Source: Lysinibacillus fusiformis
GTDB lineage: Bacteria > Bacillota > Bacilli > Bacillales_A > Planococcaceae
Assembly: GCF_002845985.1 (NCBI RefSeq)
Contig: NZ_PDFK01000003.1
Coordinates: 682,001 to 746,000, forward strand
DNA length: 64,000 nt
Direction of reading: 5' to 3'
Shown here: one piece after another, positions 37,604-47,300 of the stretch
Layout: every line of letters begins with the position of its first letter
Numbering within the stretch: position 1 is the first letter of the stretch
Program-made: the position numbers and the translations under genes
The notes under the pieces: generated by a model
Databases searched by the model: none
What the model saw: only the letters and a program-made list of their open reading frames with translations
What the model was told of the DNA's origin: nothing

Positions 37604-38119
37604 CTATTTTAAAATAGAGAGCTGTGGGTTTGAGATTTTTTGCGTTTCACGCACAGAGGCAGTGGCTCCTGTACGTGTCAGTTCTTTAATGCCATATGGT
37701 CGAATGAGTTCGATAAAGGCATCAATCTTTTCTGGGTGCCCTACTACTTGATACGTCACAACATTTTTGGCTGTGTCAATAATTTGTGCACGAAATGGTT
37801 CAACAATCGAATTCATTTCCAAGCGTAGATTTGGTGGTGAAATAACCTTTACTAGCGCCAGCTCTCGCAGAACAATTGATTTGTCGGTAATATCATTGAC
37901 TTTTAACACATCAATTTGCTTGGATAATTGTTTTACTAGCTGCTCGATTTTGCGTTCATCCTCAACATTGACAACAAAGGTCATCTTAGAAAAATTTGGT
38001 TGTTCAGTATGCCCTACTGTAATCGATTCAATATTGAACTGTCGCTTCATCAACAAACCTGTCAATCGGTTTAATACACCACTTTGGTTAATCACAGTTA
38101 CAGTAATTACTCGTTTCAA
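37604..38119 (-). CDS. ilvN: Acetolactate synthase small (regulatory) subunit
   Basis: A 171-residue regulatory subunit (IlvN/IlvH) that binds valine and activates IlvB. The N-terminal ACT domain reads [33 protein letters not shown], and the C-terminal domain contains [10 protein letters not shown]. The start overlaps the ilvB stop by 4 nt (ATGA), giving translational coupling with the catalytic subunit. Confidence 0.95.
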   Translation of the reverse strand: MKRVITVTVINQSGVLNRLTGLLMKRQFNIESITVGHTEQPNFSKMTFVVNVEDERKIEQLVKQLSKQIDVLKVNDITDKSIVLRELALVKVISPPNLRLEMNSIVEPFRAQIIDTAKNVVTYQVVGHPEKIDAFIELIRPYGIKELTRTGATASVRETQKISNPQLSILK

Positions 38120-39882
38120 TTCTTTTTCACCCCAATCATTTCATGTAAGCCTTTGCCTGGTGCTACCATTGGGTAAACACATTCAAGCTGTTTCACTCGA
38201 CAATCAATTAATACTGGCTCATCAGAAAGTAGTGCCTCACGGAAAATATTCTCCGCCTCATCGATTGTGTTAATACGATAGCCTTTAATATTATAGGCAT
38301 CCGCTAATTTAACAAAATCTGGTTGGATTGGCATCAGCGACGATGAATAACGTTCTTCATAGAATGTTTGTTGCCATTGGCGCACCATTCCAAGACAACT
38401 ATTATTCAAAATCACTATTTTTACTGGTAAGTTAAATTCCTGTAGAATAGATAGCTCCTGTGCCGTCATTTGGAATCCAGCATCTCCTACAATCGAAATA
38501 ACTTTTTTGTCTGGCTTCGCAAACTGAGCCCCAATTGCGGCCGGGAAGCCGAAGCCCATCGTACCAAGTCCACCAGACGTTACCCATGCATGATCATTAT
38601 TTAAATGGTAGTATTGTGCTGCCCACATTTGATGCTGCCCTACATCTGTCGTTACAATGGCATCACCCTCTGTAATCTTGTGCACTAATTGCAATGCCTC
38701 TTGTGGTAAGATTTCTTGCGTATTGGCATCTTTGCAATACCACAATGGGTATTCATTCGCATGATTATTTAAAAAGGCTAGCCAGTCTGCTGTATCAGGA
38801 CCTTCGAAATCCTTTTTCAACAATGCCTTTAACGCCTCTTTTGCATCCGCAACAATCGGAATATCTGTCGGTACGTTTTTACCAATTTCAGCAGGGTCAA
38901 TATCGATATGGATAATCGTTGCATTTGGTGCAAATGTGGCTAAATTTCCTGTTAAGCGATCATCAAAACGTGCACCGATATTGAGTAGTAAATCTGTTTT
39001 TGTGATGGCTGTATTCGCTGTAACCGTACCGTGCATTCCTGCCATTCCAAGGAATAAATCATGTTCCCCATGAATGGAGCCTAGCCCTAGCAATGTATTC
39101 GTTACGGGGATACGGTATTTTTCAGCAAAGGCCGTTAATTCCTCACGTGCGTCAGCAAAAAGAACACCTGCACCAGCTAAAATAACTGGATTTTTTGCCA
39201 AAGAAATTGCTTGGATCGCCTTTTGAATTTGTAAATAGTTTGGTTTATAGGTTGGTTGATAGCCTGGTAAATAAATTTCATCTGGTGCTTGTGGTGGATT
39301 CTCTACATCAAACAACATTTGTGAAACGTTTTTTGGAAAGTCCACAACCACTGGTCCCTTACGTCCAGTGCTTGCAATATGGAATGCTTCCTTCACAATA
39401 CGTGGAATGTCATTGACATCCTGCACTTGGTAATTGTGCTTTGTGATTGGTGTCGTAATCCCCATGATATCAGCTTCTTGGAAAGCATCTGTTCCAATGA
39501 CAGATGTAGCAACCTGACCTGTGAAGACAACTAATGGGATGGAATCAATCATGGCATCCGCAATACCTGTTACGAGGTTTGTTGCACCAGGTCCACTTGT
39601 GGCAATGACAACGCCTGTTTTACCTGAGACACGTGCATAGCCTTCAGCCGCGTGAATAGCCCCCTGTTCATGTCTTGTTAAAATATGGCGAATCGGATTT
39701 TTATACATCGCATCATAGATTTGTAATACGGCTCCACCTGGATAGCCAAAGATGATTTCAACACCTTGATCATGCAAAGCCTGCACTAAAACATCTGCAC
39801 CGTCCTTCGCTTGATAGGTTTGTTCAGCCGTTGCTGTTGTTGCTAATTGTTCTTGTTCATTGATTGAAACATTCGCACTCAT
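38116..39882 (-). CDS. ilvB: Acetolactate synthase large (catalytic) subunit
   Basis: A 588-residue thiamine-diphosphate enzyme forming acetolactate or acetohydroxybutyrate, the first common step for valine, leucine and isoleucine. [13 protein letters not shown] and [22 protein letters not shown] (catalytic Glu) are present, as is the ThDP-binding [36 protein letters not shown] lies before ATG 39882; the adjacent TTG 39885 is the alternative. It is the first gene after the T-box leader. Confidence 0.96.
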   Translation of the reverse strand: MSANVSINEQEQLATTATAEQTYQAKDGADVLVQALHDQGVEIIFGYPGGAVLQIYDAMYKNPIRHILTRHEQGAIHAAEGYARVSGKTGVVIATSGPGATNLVTGIADAMIDSIPLVVFTGQVATSVIGTDAFQEADIMGITTPITKHNYQVQDVNDIPRIVKEAFHIASTGRKGPVVVDFPKNVSQMLFDVENPPQAPDEIYLPGYQPTYKPNYLQIQKAIQAISLAKNPVILAGAGVLFADAREELTAFAEKYRIPVTNTLLGLGSIHGEHDLFLGMAGMHGTVTANTAITKTDLLLNIGARFDDRLTGNLATFAPNATIIHIDIDPAEIGKNVPTDIPIVADAKEALKALLKKDFEGPDTADWLAFLNNHANEYPLWYCKDANTQEILPQEALQLVHKITEGDAIVTTDVGQHQMWAAQYYHLNNDHAWVTSGGLGTMGFGFPAAIGAQFAKPDKKVISIVGDAGFQMTAQELSILQEFNLPVKIVILNNSCLGMVRQWQQTFYEERYSSSLMPIQPDFVKLADAYNIKGYRINTIDEAENIFREALLSDEPVLIDCRVKQLECVYPMVAPGKGLHEMIGVKKN

Positions 39883-40010
39883 CAATTTATGCCTCCTTCA
39901 TTTCTTTCAAAGTCATACATCAGTGTTCTAGATTAGTAAAGTGCCACTAGCTGGTAAGTCTACCTCTCTTCCTTTTCATTGAGAGTTTGCTCATTACGTC
40001 GTGAAAATAA

Positions 40011-40345
40011 TAAAAAAGCCCTTTTCTCCACACGCAAAGAACTACCTTACGTAGGGATGAAAAAGACTTTCCATGGTACCACCCTTTTTTATAGCAAATA
40101 ATTGCTACCTCGCGAATAAATGACTGCATTTATACACCTATGCAAAAAATTTCACATCCAATAGGGTGTCATAAAACATTTATTCATTAATAACGAGCAC
40201 TTTCGACTATGCCCGGAGCTATCTAATGGTGTAAACACGTTTAATAGCCCACTCCGAGGGGATGTCGGATCTAGTTGTATCGCCGGCTTCCAGCACGACC
40301 GGCTCTCTGGTAGATACAAGGCTCTAGAACCTTTAACCTCATCAA
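40011..40345 (-). promoter_or_regulatory. T-box leader of ilvB, probable isoleucine specifier
   Basis: The minus strand carries the T-box core AGGGTGGTACC (40075-40085) after the antiterminator region, and a competing terminator (AGTCTTTTTC / GAAAAGGGCT then T6, about 40014-40055). Upstream, GAGAGCCGG and GCTGGAAGCCGG match the distal stem I elements. The likely specifier is ATC (minus strand, 40261-40263) in GACATCCCCTCGGAG, pairing with tRNA-Ile. Uncharged tRNA would stabilise the antiterminator and switch on ilvBNC. It lies between ilvD and ilvB, so ilvD escapes this control. Confidence 0.88.
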
Positions 40346-40365
40346 CGTTTTCATTTATCTAGTTG

Positions 40366-42036
40366 TTAAATTTTCATTACGCCACCAGTGGAAGCGTTCG
40401 TCACTAATTTTGAATATCTTGCTAACCAACCACGTTTGATTTTTGGCTCAAAGACTGGTAATTTTGCACGACGTTCAGCTAAAACTTCATCTGAAACTTG
40501 TACATTAATCGTACGATTTGGTAGATCAATTTCAATAATATCTCCGTTTTCTACTAAGGCGATTGGACCGCCTTCAGCAGCTTCTGGTGAAATATGACCA
40601 ATTGAAATACCTCGAGATGCACCTGAGAAACGACCATCTGTAATTAATGCAACCTTTGTACCAAGACCACGACCTTGAATCGCAGATGTTGGTGCAAGCA
40701 TTTCAGGCATCCCTGGGCCACCCTTAGGTCCTTCATAGCGAATGACGACTACATGGCCCTCTTTCACTATTCCATTATCAATATTTTCCTGCGCTGCTTC
40801 CTGGGAATCAAAGACGATTGCCTCTCCCTTGAATACTTTGATGGAAGGATCAACTGCACCTACTTTAATAACGGAGCCATCAGGTGCAATGTTACCAAAT
40901 AACACCGATAACCCACCTACAGCACTATAGGGATTGTCTTTTGTTCGAATGACTTGATCATTCGTGATGTGATAATCTTTGACAAGCTCACCCATTGTTA
41001 CACCTGCAACGGTTGGGCGATCTGGATGAATAGCTCCCGGAATGGATGTTAATTCATTAATAATGGCACTAACACCACCCGCTTTATTGATATCATCCAT
41101 TGAAATATCGGATGCAGGCATAATTTTCGCTAAATAGGGTACTCGCTCTGCTACTTTATTAATATCTTCAATGTTGTAATCTATTTCTGCTTCATTGGCA
41201 ATGGCTAATGTATGAAGAACAGTGTTTGTGGAGCCTCCCATTGCCATATCAAGAGCAAAAGCATCATCAATTGACTCTTTTGTAATAATGTCGCGTGGCT
41301 TAATGTCTTCCTTGACCATACGAATTAATTGTTTGGCTGCTTCTTTAATCAGCTTGTGACGCTCTTCAGAAGTGGCAACGATTGTACCATTCCCTGGTAG
41401 AGCAACACCGAGCATTTCCATTAAACAGTTCATCGAGTTGGCTGTAAACATCCCTGAGCATGAGCCACATGTTGGACATGCATTATTTTCAATATCTAAC
41501 AGCTCTTCAGATGACATCTTTCCTGATTTATGGGCTCCTACGCCTTCAAAAACAGAGGTTAAAGAAAGCTGCTTGCCTGAAGCAGAAGTACCAGCCTCCA
41601 TTGGACCACCAGAAACAAAGATAGATGGTACGTTTGTGCGAACTGCTGCCATCAGCATCCCTGGTGTAATTTTGTCACAGTTAGGAATATAAAATACACC
41701 ATCAAACCAATGTGCATTAATAACTGTCTCTGCTGAGTCTGCTATAATTTCACGACTTGGTAATGAATAACGCATACCAATATGCCCCATTGCAATACCA
41801 TCATCGACACCAATTGTATTAAATTCGAATGGAATACCACCCGCTTCAATAATGGCTTCTTTCACTACATCAGCGAACGTACGTAAATGAACGTGACCTG
41901 GTATTATGTCGATATATGAGTTACAAACCCCAATAAATGGTTTGCCTAAATCTTTTGCTTTTACTTTGCCTGTTGCATATAAAAGACTTCGATGTGGCGC
42001 TCGATCTACGCCTACTTTAATCATGTCACTTCTCAT
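40366..42036 (-). CDS. ilvD: Dihydroxy-acid dehydratase
   Basis: A 556-residue IlvD/Edd-family enzyme that dehydrates dihydroxyacids to 2-oxoacids, using an Fe-S cluster and Mg2+. The cluster Cys residues are in NCDKITPGM and [24 protein letters not shown]; the C-terminal region [23 protein letters not shown] is intact. GAGGGG precedes the ATG. It is the first gene from the ilv promoter, ahead of the T-box leader. Confidence 0.96.
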   Translation of the reverse strand: MRSDMIKVGVDRAPHRSLLYATGKVKAKDLGKPFIGVCNSYIDIIPGHVHLRTFADVVKEAIIEAGGIPFEFNTIGVDDGIAMGHIGMRYSLPSREIIADSAETVINAHWFDGVFYIPNCDKITPGMLMAAVRTNVPSIFVSGGPMEAGTSASGKQLSLTSVFEGVGAHKSGKMSSEELLDIENNACPTCGSCSGMFTANSMNCLMEMLGVALPGNGTIVATSEERHKLIKEAAKQLIRMVKEDIKPRDIITKESIDDAFALDMAMGGSTNTVLHTLAIANEAEIDYNIEDINKVAERVPYLAKIMPASDISMDDINKAGGVSAIINELTSIPGAIHPDRPTVAGVTMGELVKDYHITNDQVIRTKDNPYSAVGGLSVLFGNIAPDGSVIKVGAVDPSIKVFKGEAIVFDSQEAAQENIDNGIVKEGHVVVIRYEGPKGGPGMPEMLAPTSAIQGRGLGTKVALITDGRFSGASRGISIGHISPEAAEGGPIALVENGDIIEIDLPNRTINVQVSDEVLAERRAKLPVFEPKIKRGWLARYSKLVTNASTGGVMKI

Positions 42037-42162
42037 TTTAAACGCCCCTCATTGCTATCCATACTATGTTCGTTGCTATAGACAAAATGTTCTGTCTTTT
42101 TAATTTTTGTTTATAGAGTAGCAGCCTACTAGATGGCTACTGCTGTAACGAACGTGTTAAAT

Positions 42163-42198
42163 TGTTGTTATCATAGTACGAAAAAAAGGTCTCGTCAA
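42163..42198 (-). promoter_or_regulatory. SigA promoter of ilvD
   Basis: On the minus strand TTGACG (plus 42193-42198) and TATGAT (42170-42175) stand 17 nt apart. A start near 42163 would give a ~127-nt leader that contains two hairpins and the pair GTTCGTT/AACGAAC. Confidence 0.8.
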
Positions 42199-42210
42199 CA
42201 GTATTTTTTG

Positions 42211-42226
42211 AATTGTTCAAACAATT
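42211..42226. promoter_or_regulatory. Palindrome upstream of the ilvD -35
   Basis: AATTGTTCAAACAATT is a 16-nt palindrome, flanked by T and A runs, centred about 55 nt upstream of the predicted start point. It is a candidate site for a global regulator but is not an exact CodY or TnrA motif. Confidence 0.4.
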
Positions 42227-42244
42227 AAAAAAATCTGTCAAAAT

Positions 42245-42258
42245 TGAAATCGTTTACA
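42245..42258. promoter_or_regulatory. CcpA cre site
   Basis: TGAAATCGTTTACA fits the cre consensus TGWAANCGNTNWCA at every position. Its centre is about 88 nt upstream of the predicted ilvD start point, close to the position from which CcpA activates ilv-leu in B. subtilis. Confidence 0.7.
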
Positions 42259-42408
42259 TGCTGATTAAGCATCAGTTTTATCTCGCTTTGATAAAAATTT
42301 TGACATTTCGTTCAAATTTTAATTTTTCAATAATAACCAACAATGTAAGAGACCATTGATTCCCATATTTTCGGACAAGTTGAATCATCTTATCTATAGA
42401 GATAACGC

Positions 42409-43731
42409 TTACAATAGAAACAATTTTTTTAAGTAGCCTGTAAAAAATACTTGATCGGGATCATATTGGTGTCGTATTTTTAAAAACTTTTCGATCTCTG
42501 GATACAGTTCGTAGACGGTTTGTGCTGTTAAATGGTGTTGTTTGCCCCAGTGAGGTCGGCCATCATATTTTTGCATCAAAGTATGAACCCATTTAAAATA
42601 AGGCTCTTCTGACATCCCTTTATACATATGAAAGGCTATAAAAGCAGACTCGCGCCCCTGTGTTGGACTTAAAAAGCCTGCTTCCCCTGCAGTTGTTCGA
42701 CACTCTAATGGGAAATGAACATTAAAAATCCCTTTTTTAAAGGTTGTATGAATTTCCTCCAAGCATGCTTCAAATTGAGCGAGTGGAATGGCATATTCAC
42801 TTTCTTGGAACTTCACACTACGAGGAGAAGGATAAATTTCATAGCTTATGCCCACTTTTTCACTTTTCACCACATTTGCGGCTGCTATTTTACTCATAGC
42901 ACCACTTAACGCTGGTTTCCACTTACAAAGTTCTGACATGGCAAAGAAAGCACCATTTTCTACAATTTGAAGCTTTAACGTTTCTATTTTTTTATTCCAT
43001 TCACTTTGATAGATGGGTGCTACAGCATTCATCCGTTTTACTTGAATCGTCTCACTGCCAGGGAAATAAAACCATTCCACATGGCGATGTTGGCGAATAT
43101 CCTCTGCGAATAGTGTGAGACCATTGCTCAAAGTTTCTCTTGCCCCAACATAATGCAAGCTATAAAGTGGCATGACTTTGATCGTTACTTTGACAAGGAC
43201 ACCAAGCATACCGAGCGATACATGTAGTGCTTCAGATAAATCGTCCATTCCCCTCCTGTGCTCCTGATATGTGCCAGTGCCATCTACAAACCCCCATGTC
43301 ATGACAGCAGACGACAGAGAACCAAGTGTAATCCCTGTACCATGTGTACCCGTTGATACTGCTCCTGCAATCGTTTGCTCCTGAATATCCCCCATATTGA
43401 TTAAAGCAAAGCCGTGCTTCTCCAGCATTGGTCCAATTTCATATAGGTAGGTACCAGCCCATAATGTTGCCTCCTGCTTTTCCTCATTCACAGCGATTAA
43501 TCCACGCATATTATGTAAGGAAATAGCGATATGCTCTGGCATAGCCACAGCGCTAAAAGAGTGAGCTGCCCCTGTGACCCGAATCGTTTTTCCCGTTTCA
43601 CGTGCATGCTTGACAATGGTTGAAACTTCTTCAACCGATTGTGGTAAGTACATTTCACTCGGATAAGAAATAACATTCCCCGCCCAATTTGTCCACTTTT
43701 CACCATTACGCCATTTTTCTATAGAAAACAT
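42409..43731 (-). CDS. FAD-linked sugar-lactone oxidase (D-arabinono-1,4-lactone oxidase family)
   Basis: A 440-residue VAO-fold flavoprotein. The FAD domain (about 20-190) contains GAAHSFSA, where the His is the usual covalent flavin attachment site, and GDIQEQTIAGAVSTGTHGTG. The C-terminal ALO domain ends with HWGKQHHLTAQ and RHQYDPDQVFFTGYL. Family members oxidise aldonolactones such as gulono- or arabinono-lactone to ascorbate-like products with O2. GGGGGG lies before the ATG, which overlaps the preceding gene by 13 nt. Substrate unknown in Bacilli. Confidence 0.85.
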   Translation of the reverse strand: MFSIEKWRNGEKWTNWAGNVISYPSEMYLPQSVEEVSTIVKHARETGKTIRVTGAAHSFSAVAMPEHIAISLHNMRGLIAVNEEKQEATLWAGTYLYEIGPMLEKHGFALINMGDIQEQTIAGAVSTGTHGTGITLGSLSSAVMTWGFVDGTGTYQEHRRGMDDLSEALHVSLGMLGVLVKVTIKVMPLYSLHYVGARETLSNGLTLFAEDIRQHRHVEWFYFPGSETIQVKRMNAVAPIYQSEWNKKIETLKLQIVENGAFFAMSELCKWKPALSGAMSKIAAANVVKSEKVGISYEIYPSPRSVKFQESEYAIPLAQFEACLEEIHTTFKKGIFNVHFPLECRTTAGEAGFLSPTQGRESAFIAFHMYKGMSEEPYFKWVHTLMQKYDGRPHWGKQHHLTAQTVYELYPEIEKFLKIRHQYDPDQVFFTGYLKKLFLL

Positions 43732-44894
43732 TGTCCATCCCCCCTATATGTTGTGTAAGGCCCCATATACTTGTCCTCTCGAATCCCATGGAGTACTTGA
43801 AAACGCTCACAAAGCTCCCCCGCTTTTGCATGTCTAAAATAGATCGTATCACCAATATTAATATGTTTTCCTTTGACCTTTATAGGCGTTTGTACTTCTC
43901 CTGCTCCTTCTAAGCTAAGGTATGCAAAATTGCTAGGTTCATAGAATACAGGTAAGCGATCCAATCCAATTGCTCCAGAAGCCGTATAACCACCACCATG
44001 ACAAACAACAATATTTTTTTCAGGCTTTCTCGTTACACTCAAAGCAAATCCAGCTGCCTTTTCTAGCTGTAAATGTGTAAATTGATCGAACAATGCAGGT
44101 GCATAAAAAGCGGAGCCTACTGTAATTTCAGTCACTTCTTTCTGCTGATTGGTATATAACATGCTCCCTGAGCCTCCACCATTGACGAAGCGTAAGTTTG
44201 GAAAATACGCCTTGATATGGGCTATCGCTAAGCGACGAAATTGGGTTACTTGTTTTTTAGCTTGTACTTGCATTGCCTCAATCACTTTGCCTTTTAATGC
44301 ATTCGCAGGACGATTGCCAACGCCTGCTATTTGAGCCTCATAGCCCATTGCACCTACAACCTCAATCGCTGACGTTTTTTGAATCTCTTGCAAAAAAGGT
44401 GTCAGCGTCTCAAGAGAATACAACGATGAACGTTTAGTCCCGAAATACAGTACTTTAAAATCATTCGAAACATTAATATCAATGCAAACCTGTACACGTA
44501 CACCTATTTCTAGTCCCAGCTTCGCTAATAGTTGGATATGTTCTGGCCGATCCACCATAAAAGTAATGCTTTTCCCGTCTTTGACGAAATGTAGCAAGCG
44601 ACGAATAGCTGCTTCCTCCATTACTGGATAGCCCAGTAATAAATCATCAAATTGCTGCTGTAGTAAAAAAATGGTCTCTGCCGCTGTGAATGTCATAAAG
44701 CCTACAACATTAGCAAGGTTTTTCTGAACATAACGAAGCACTTCAACAGAACGAATCGATTTTGTCGCAATACGAATTTGCTTGCCACCACAAGCCTCTT
44801 GCACAGTTCGTATATTTTTATCCAGCGCATCTAAGTCCAACCAAGCAAATGGTCTTTCCAAATCACTAAACGCTCGATCCAATCTTGTCGTCAT
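43719..44894 (-). CDS. PLP enzyme of alanine racemase fold (amino acid deaminase/aldolase type)
   Basis: A 391-residue protein with the fold-type III PLP barrel. The PLP lysine is probably in RIATKSIRS (about residues 40-48). Later, VNGGGSGSMLY binds the phosphate and the C-terminal beta domain contains IVVCHGGGYTASG. It resembles the D-threonine aldolase / D-amino acid deaminase group rather than true alanine racemases. Its gene overlaps the lactone oxidase by 13 nt, so the two are translationally coupled and probably work in one pathway. Confidence 0.75.
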   Translation of the reverse strand: MTTRLDRAFSDLERPFAWLDLDALDKNIRTVQEACGGKQIRIATKSIRSVEVLRYVQKNLANVVGFMTFTAAETIFLLQQQFDDLLLGYPVMEEAAIRRLLHFVKDGKSITFMVDRPEHIQLLAKLGLEIGVRVQVCIDINVSNDFKVLYFGTKRSSLYSLETLTPFLQEIQKTSAIEVVGAMGYEAQIAGVGNRPANALKGKVIEAMQVQAKKQVTQFRRLAIAHIKAYFPNLRFVNGGGSGSMLYTNQQKEVTEITVGSAFYAPALFDQFTHLQLEKAAGFALSVTRKPEKNIVVCHGGGYTASGAIGLDRLPVFYEPSNFAYLSLEGAGEVQTPIKVKGKHINIGDTIYFRHAKAGELCERFQVLHGIREDKYMGPYTTYRGDGQCFL

Positions 44895-44964
44895 TTAATC
44901 CCTCCTGTATATACTATGTATTTGATAATTTACAGAATAATTTTTTTATTCATGAGTCAAAATA

Positions 44965-45010
44965 AAAACAACCGTGCGCTTTTTATTCAATAAGTCGACA
45001 CAGTTGTTTT
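44965..45010 (-). terminator. Terminator of the 35-residue minigene
   Basis: AAAACAAC(t)GTG / CAC(g)GTTGTTTT closes a 24-nt loop, followed on the minus strand by TATTTTG. It lies about 40 nt after the small gene. Confidence 0.65.
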
Positions 45011-45051
45011 AGAATGGGACAAACATTTCATTCACCTTTCTATTCAATTGG

Positions 45052-45159
45052 TTACGATGCGTATAAGAAATCGGCTGCAAGATTTAGCAGCACTAACAAA
45101 TGCAGACCAGCAATCAGAAAACCTTGACGATTTAAACGTTTCATAACAGCCATATTCAT
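45052..45159 (-). CDS. 35-residue putative membrane peptide
   Basis: A tiny gene: MNMAVMKRLNRQG, then a hydrophobic stretch FLIAGLHLLVLLNLAADFLY and a short end. The basic N-terminus and ~20-residue apolar segment predict a single-pass membrane peptide with the N-terminus inside. AAAAAAGGAG stands 10 nt before the ATG at 45159, and a near-consensus promoter lies just upstream. Together with a terminator this is a complete transcription unit. It could be a regulatory membrane peptide or a type I toxin; neither is shown. I do not recognise a family. Confidence 0.65.
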   Translation of the reverse strand: MNMAVMKRLNRQGFLIAGLHLLVLLNLAADFLYAS

Positions 45160-45182
45160 ATGCAACACGCTCCTTTTTTCTC

Positions 45183-45211
45183 ATTATAATCCTTTTAAAC
45201 AGAATTTTCAA
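45183..45211 (-). promoter_or_regulatory. Promoter of the 35-residue minigene
   Basis: On the minus strand TTGAAA (45206-45211) and TATAAT (45183-45188) are separated by exactly 17 nt. Confidence 0.75.
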
Positions 45212-45218
45212 ACTATTA

Positions 45219-45589
45219 AAAGGTGAAAATTTAACCATTTTCCATTCATATAAATAAAAAATGAACAACCGTATAATTGATTGAAATTCTGCTTCAACAA
45301 AAAATGCATTTTTTCATGGATAAAAAGGTGGTTTTTGCAAATATTTAGTCAAACGGCTGATTTTGGAGCGTTCCATCTATTTTTGGTACGAATTGAATGC
45401 GTGAACATACTATAGAAGTAAGCGAAAATCGGTGTATGTACAATATAGAAGTAATTGTAGTTAATGTGGACATTTTCACAATCATTTATGCAGTTGGAGT
45501 TACGTTAGTGTGGGCATGATGAAAGAGCTGCATTCATTTGTCTACAGCCATTATGACAGCATGTAATAATTACTAAACAAAATCGCAGT
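45219..45589. other. Gap without a supported gene
   Basis: About 370 nt of AT-rich sequence. The word TATAGAAGTAA occurs with one change twice (near 45411 and 45447). No frame, RNA motif or terminator could be supported. Confidence 0.5.
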
Positions 45590-45614
45590 GTTTAATCTAC
45601 TCCATTCAGGGTAT
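45590..45614 (+). promoter_or_regulatory. SigB promoter of the GlsB/YeaQ gene
   Basis: GTTTAA (45590-45595), 13 nt, GGGTAT (45609-45614): an exact match to the SigB consensus, about 47 nt upstream of the start. It places the gene in the general stress regulon. Confidence 0.85.
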
Positions 45615-45660
45615 AACTAAGTAATCGCCATTATATCTTAATTTTAAGGAGATGAAAATA

Positions 45661-45918
45661 ATGATTAGTTTCATTTGGTATTTAATCATCGGAGGAATTC
45701 TTGGATGGTTAGCTGGCGTAATTTTAGGTAAAGATGTACCTGGTGGCATCATCGGGAATATTATTGCAGGGATTGTTGGTTCTTGGATCGGTAGTATGGT
45801 TTTAGGGAACTGGGGTTGGAGAGTAAGTGATTTCTACGTGTTCCCAGCACTGATCGGTGCCGTTGTGTTGATCTTTATCGTCAGCCTTATTTTAAAAGGT
45901 ATGCGTAAAGCAACTTAA
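45661..45918 (+). CDS. GlsB/YeaQ/YmgE-family stress membrane protein
   Basis: An 85-residue protein with three membrane segments and the family pattern WYLIIGGILGWLAGVILGKD...GGIIGNIIAGIVGSWIG. These small proteins were once called transglycosylase-associated; GlsB homologues anchor the Asp23-type stress proteins to the membrane. AAGGAG lies 9 nt before ATG 45661; the ATG at 45652 is only 1 nt after it, so the shorter start is preferred. The exact SigB promoter supports a stress role. Confidence 0.88.
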   Translation: MISFIWYLIIGGILGWLAGVILGKDVPGGIIGNIIAGIVGSWIGSMVLGNWGWRVSDFYVFPALIGAVVLIFIVSLILKGMRKAT

Positions 45919-45924
45919 ATATGT

Positions 45925-45958
45925 AATAAAGAGCCATCCATGGTGATGGCTCTTTATT
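45925..45958. terminator. Bidirectional terminator
   Basis: The 14-bp stem AATAAAGAGCCATC / GATGGCTCTTTATT serves glsB and the convergent transglycosylase. Confidence 0.9.
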
Positions 45959-46652
45959 TTGCTTCATTTAGTAAAACGGTTGCTCGGAGTTCATCGTGAT
46001 AATTATTATACAATTGGTAGTAATACAATACATTTTCTACATATTCTTCACTATGATTGTATTGATACACAGCTTTCTTAATATTACCTTTGGCAGCTCC
46101 GTATTTAGCTAAATAATTAGCTGCACTAAATACCGCATCCTCAATATCATAGGGATCGGCTATACCATCCCCATTCGCGTCTACGCCATATCCTCCATAT
46201 TTAGCAATTGTCTCTGGATTCATTAATTCAGCCTTCGTGATGTTTCCTTTTCCTAGTCCTGAACAAGTAGGATGCTGCCAGCCAACGAACGTGCACGGCA
46301 TAAATTGCATATGCCCTTCTGCCCCGGCAGATGAAACCATTGATTTCACTGTAGAAAATCTCGTTTCAATTCGATGATGTGCAGCAAGCAATGTCCATGG
46401 CACACCATATTTCTCCTCCGCTGCTACATATACCGGAATGTATTTCTCTGGAATGTCCATATCGAAATGTTGTTGAATCTCCTCGATTGCCTTTTGCTGT
46501 GCAAGCTTTTCGAAAATCGGTAATGTTTGAAGTTCCTTCCACGCAAAAAATGTCAGGACATACACCGTTATCGCAACGGGAATCAATAATGCTATCATAC
46601 CCAATTTTGTAGCGGGTGATAACATGGCTTTGTTGTTCTTTTTCTTTGTCAT
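45954..46652 (-). CDS. Membrane-anchored lytic transglycosylase (SLT fold)
   Basis: A 232-residue protein with a membrane anchor (about residues 15-36) and an extracellular lysozyme-like domain. The catalytic Glu is in AAHHRIETRFS, followed by GAEGHMQFMPCTFVGW, the substrate groove motif of soluble lytic transglycosylases, and GVDANGDGIADPYDIEDAVFSAANYLA as in MltB-like and phage-type enzymes. It would cleave peptidoglycan between MurNAc and GlcNAc. Two cysteines (in PCTF and PTCSG) may form a disulfide. It is a single gene. Confidence 0.85.
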   Translation of the reverse strand: MTKKKNNKAMLSPATKLGMIALLIPVAITVYVLTFFAWKELQTLPIFEKLAQQKAIEEIQQHFDMDIPEKYIPVYVAAEEKYGVPWTLLAAHHRIETRFSTVKSMVSSAGAEGHMQFMPCTFVGWQHPTCSGLGKGNITKAELMNPETIAKYGGYGVDANGDGIADPYDIEDAVFSAANYLAKYGAAKGNIKKAVYQYNHSEEYVENVLYYYQLYNNYHDELRATVLLNEAK

Positions 46653-46856
46653 ACGTCACACCTAATCTAGTATTCTTTTTCTATATTACCAAATTTTTCG
46701 TTATATGTAGTAAATCTTTTAATTTTTGTAAGATAGAAACTTCCAGTTGTAGGTTGCTATTCATTTTCACTATAAAAGCAGTTGAAAGGTTTGCTAAAAA
46801 TATAGTAAAATACAGATTGATTCATTATATTGGATAATAATAGGGAGGCATTTATT

Positions 46857-47246
46857 TTGTGGAAAGACTTTAAAGAATTTGCAATGAAAGGCAATATTGT
46901 CGATCTAGCAGTAGCAGTAGTCATCGGTGGTGCTTTCGGTAAAATTGTTACCTCCTTAGTTGAAAATATCATTATGCCATTAGTTGGTATTTTAACAGGT
47001 GGTGTTGATTTAACAAAGAGCTTTGTTTTTGGCTCTGGTGAAGCCCAAGTCAATTTAGGTGTATTTCTACAATCAATTATTGATTTTTTAATTATTGCAT
47101 TTGCCATTTTTATGGCGCTCCGAATTATGACGAAGCTTACACGTAAAAAAGAAGAAGCAGTCGTTGAAGAGCCAGCTCCTGAATTAGATGCAAAAGAAGA
47201 GCTCCTCAAAGAAATTCGTGATTTACTCAAAAAAGAACAAGCCTAA
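46857..47246 (+). CDS. mscL: Large-conductance mechanosensitive channel
   Basis: A 129-residue MscL, which forms a pentameric pore that opens under membrane tension and releases solutes on osmotic downshock. The N-terminal [40 protein letters not shown] with the first membrane helix, the second helix (about 70-95) and the charged C-terminal bundle are normal. The start is the TTG at 46857 (codon 2 TGG), 7 nt after GGGAGG; the frame opens further upstream without support. Confidence 0.95.
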   Translation: MWKDFKEFAMKGNIVDLAVAVVIGGAFGKIVTSLVENIIMPLVGILTGGVDLTKSFVFGSGEAQVNLGVFLQSIIDFLIIAFAIFMALRIMTKLTRKKEEAVVEEPAPELDAKEELLKEIRDLLKKEQA

Positions 47247-47254
47247 CATATGAC

Positions 47255-47300
47255 ACCAAAGGATCTGCCTTATTCGAAAGAGGCAGATCCTTTGGTTTTG
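47255..47300 (+). terminator. Terminator of mscL
   Basis: A perfect 16-bp stem ACCAAAGGATCTGCCT / AGGCAGATCCTTTGGT followed by TTTTG. Confidence 0.93.

Noticed and set aside
45044-45268. 74-codon frame over the 35-residue minigene
   Set aside because: It is in another frame, and it runs through the promoter of the minigene without a ribosome site.
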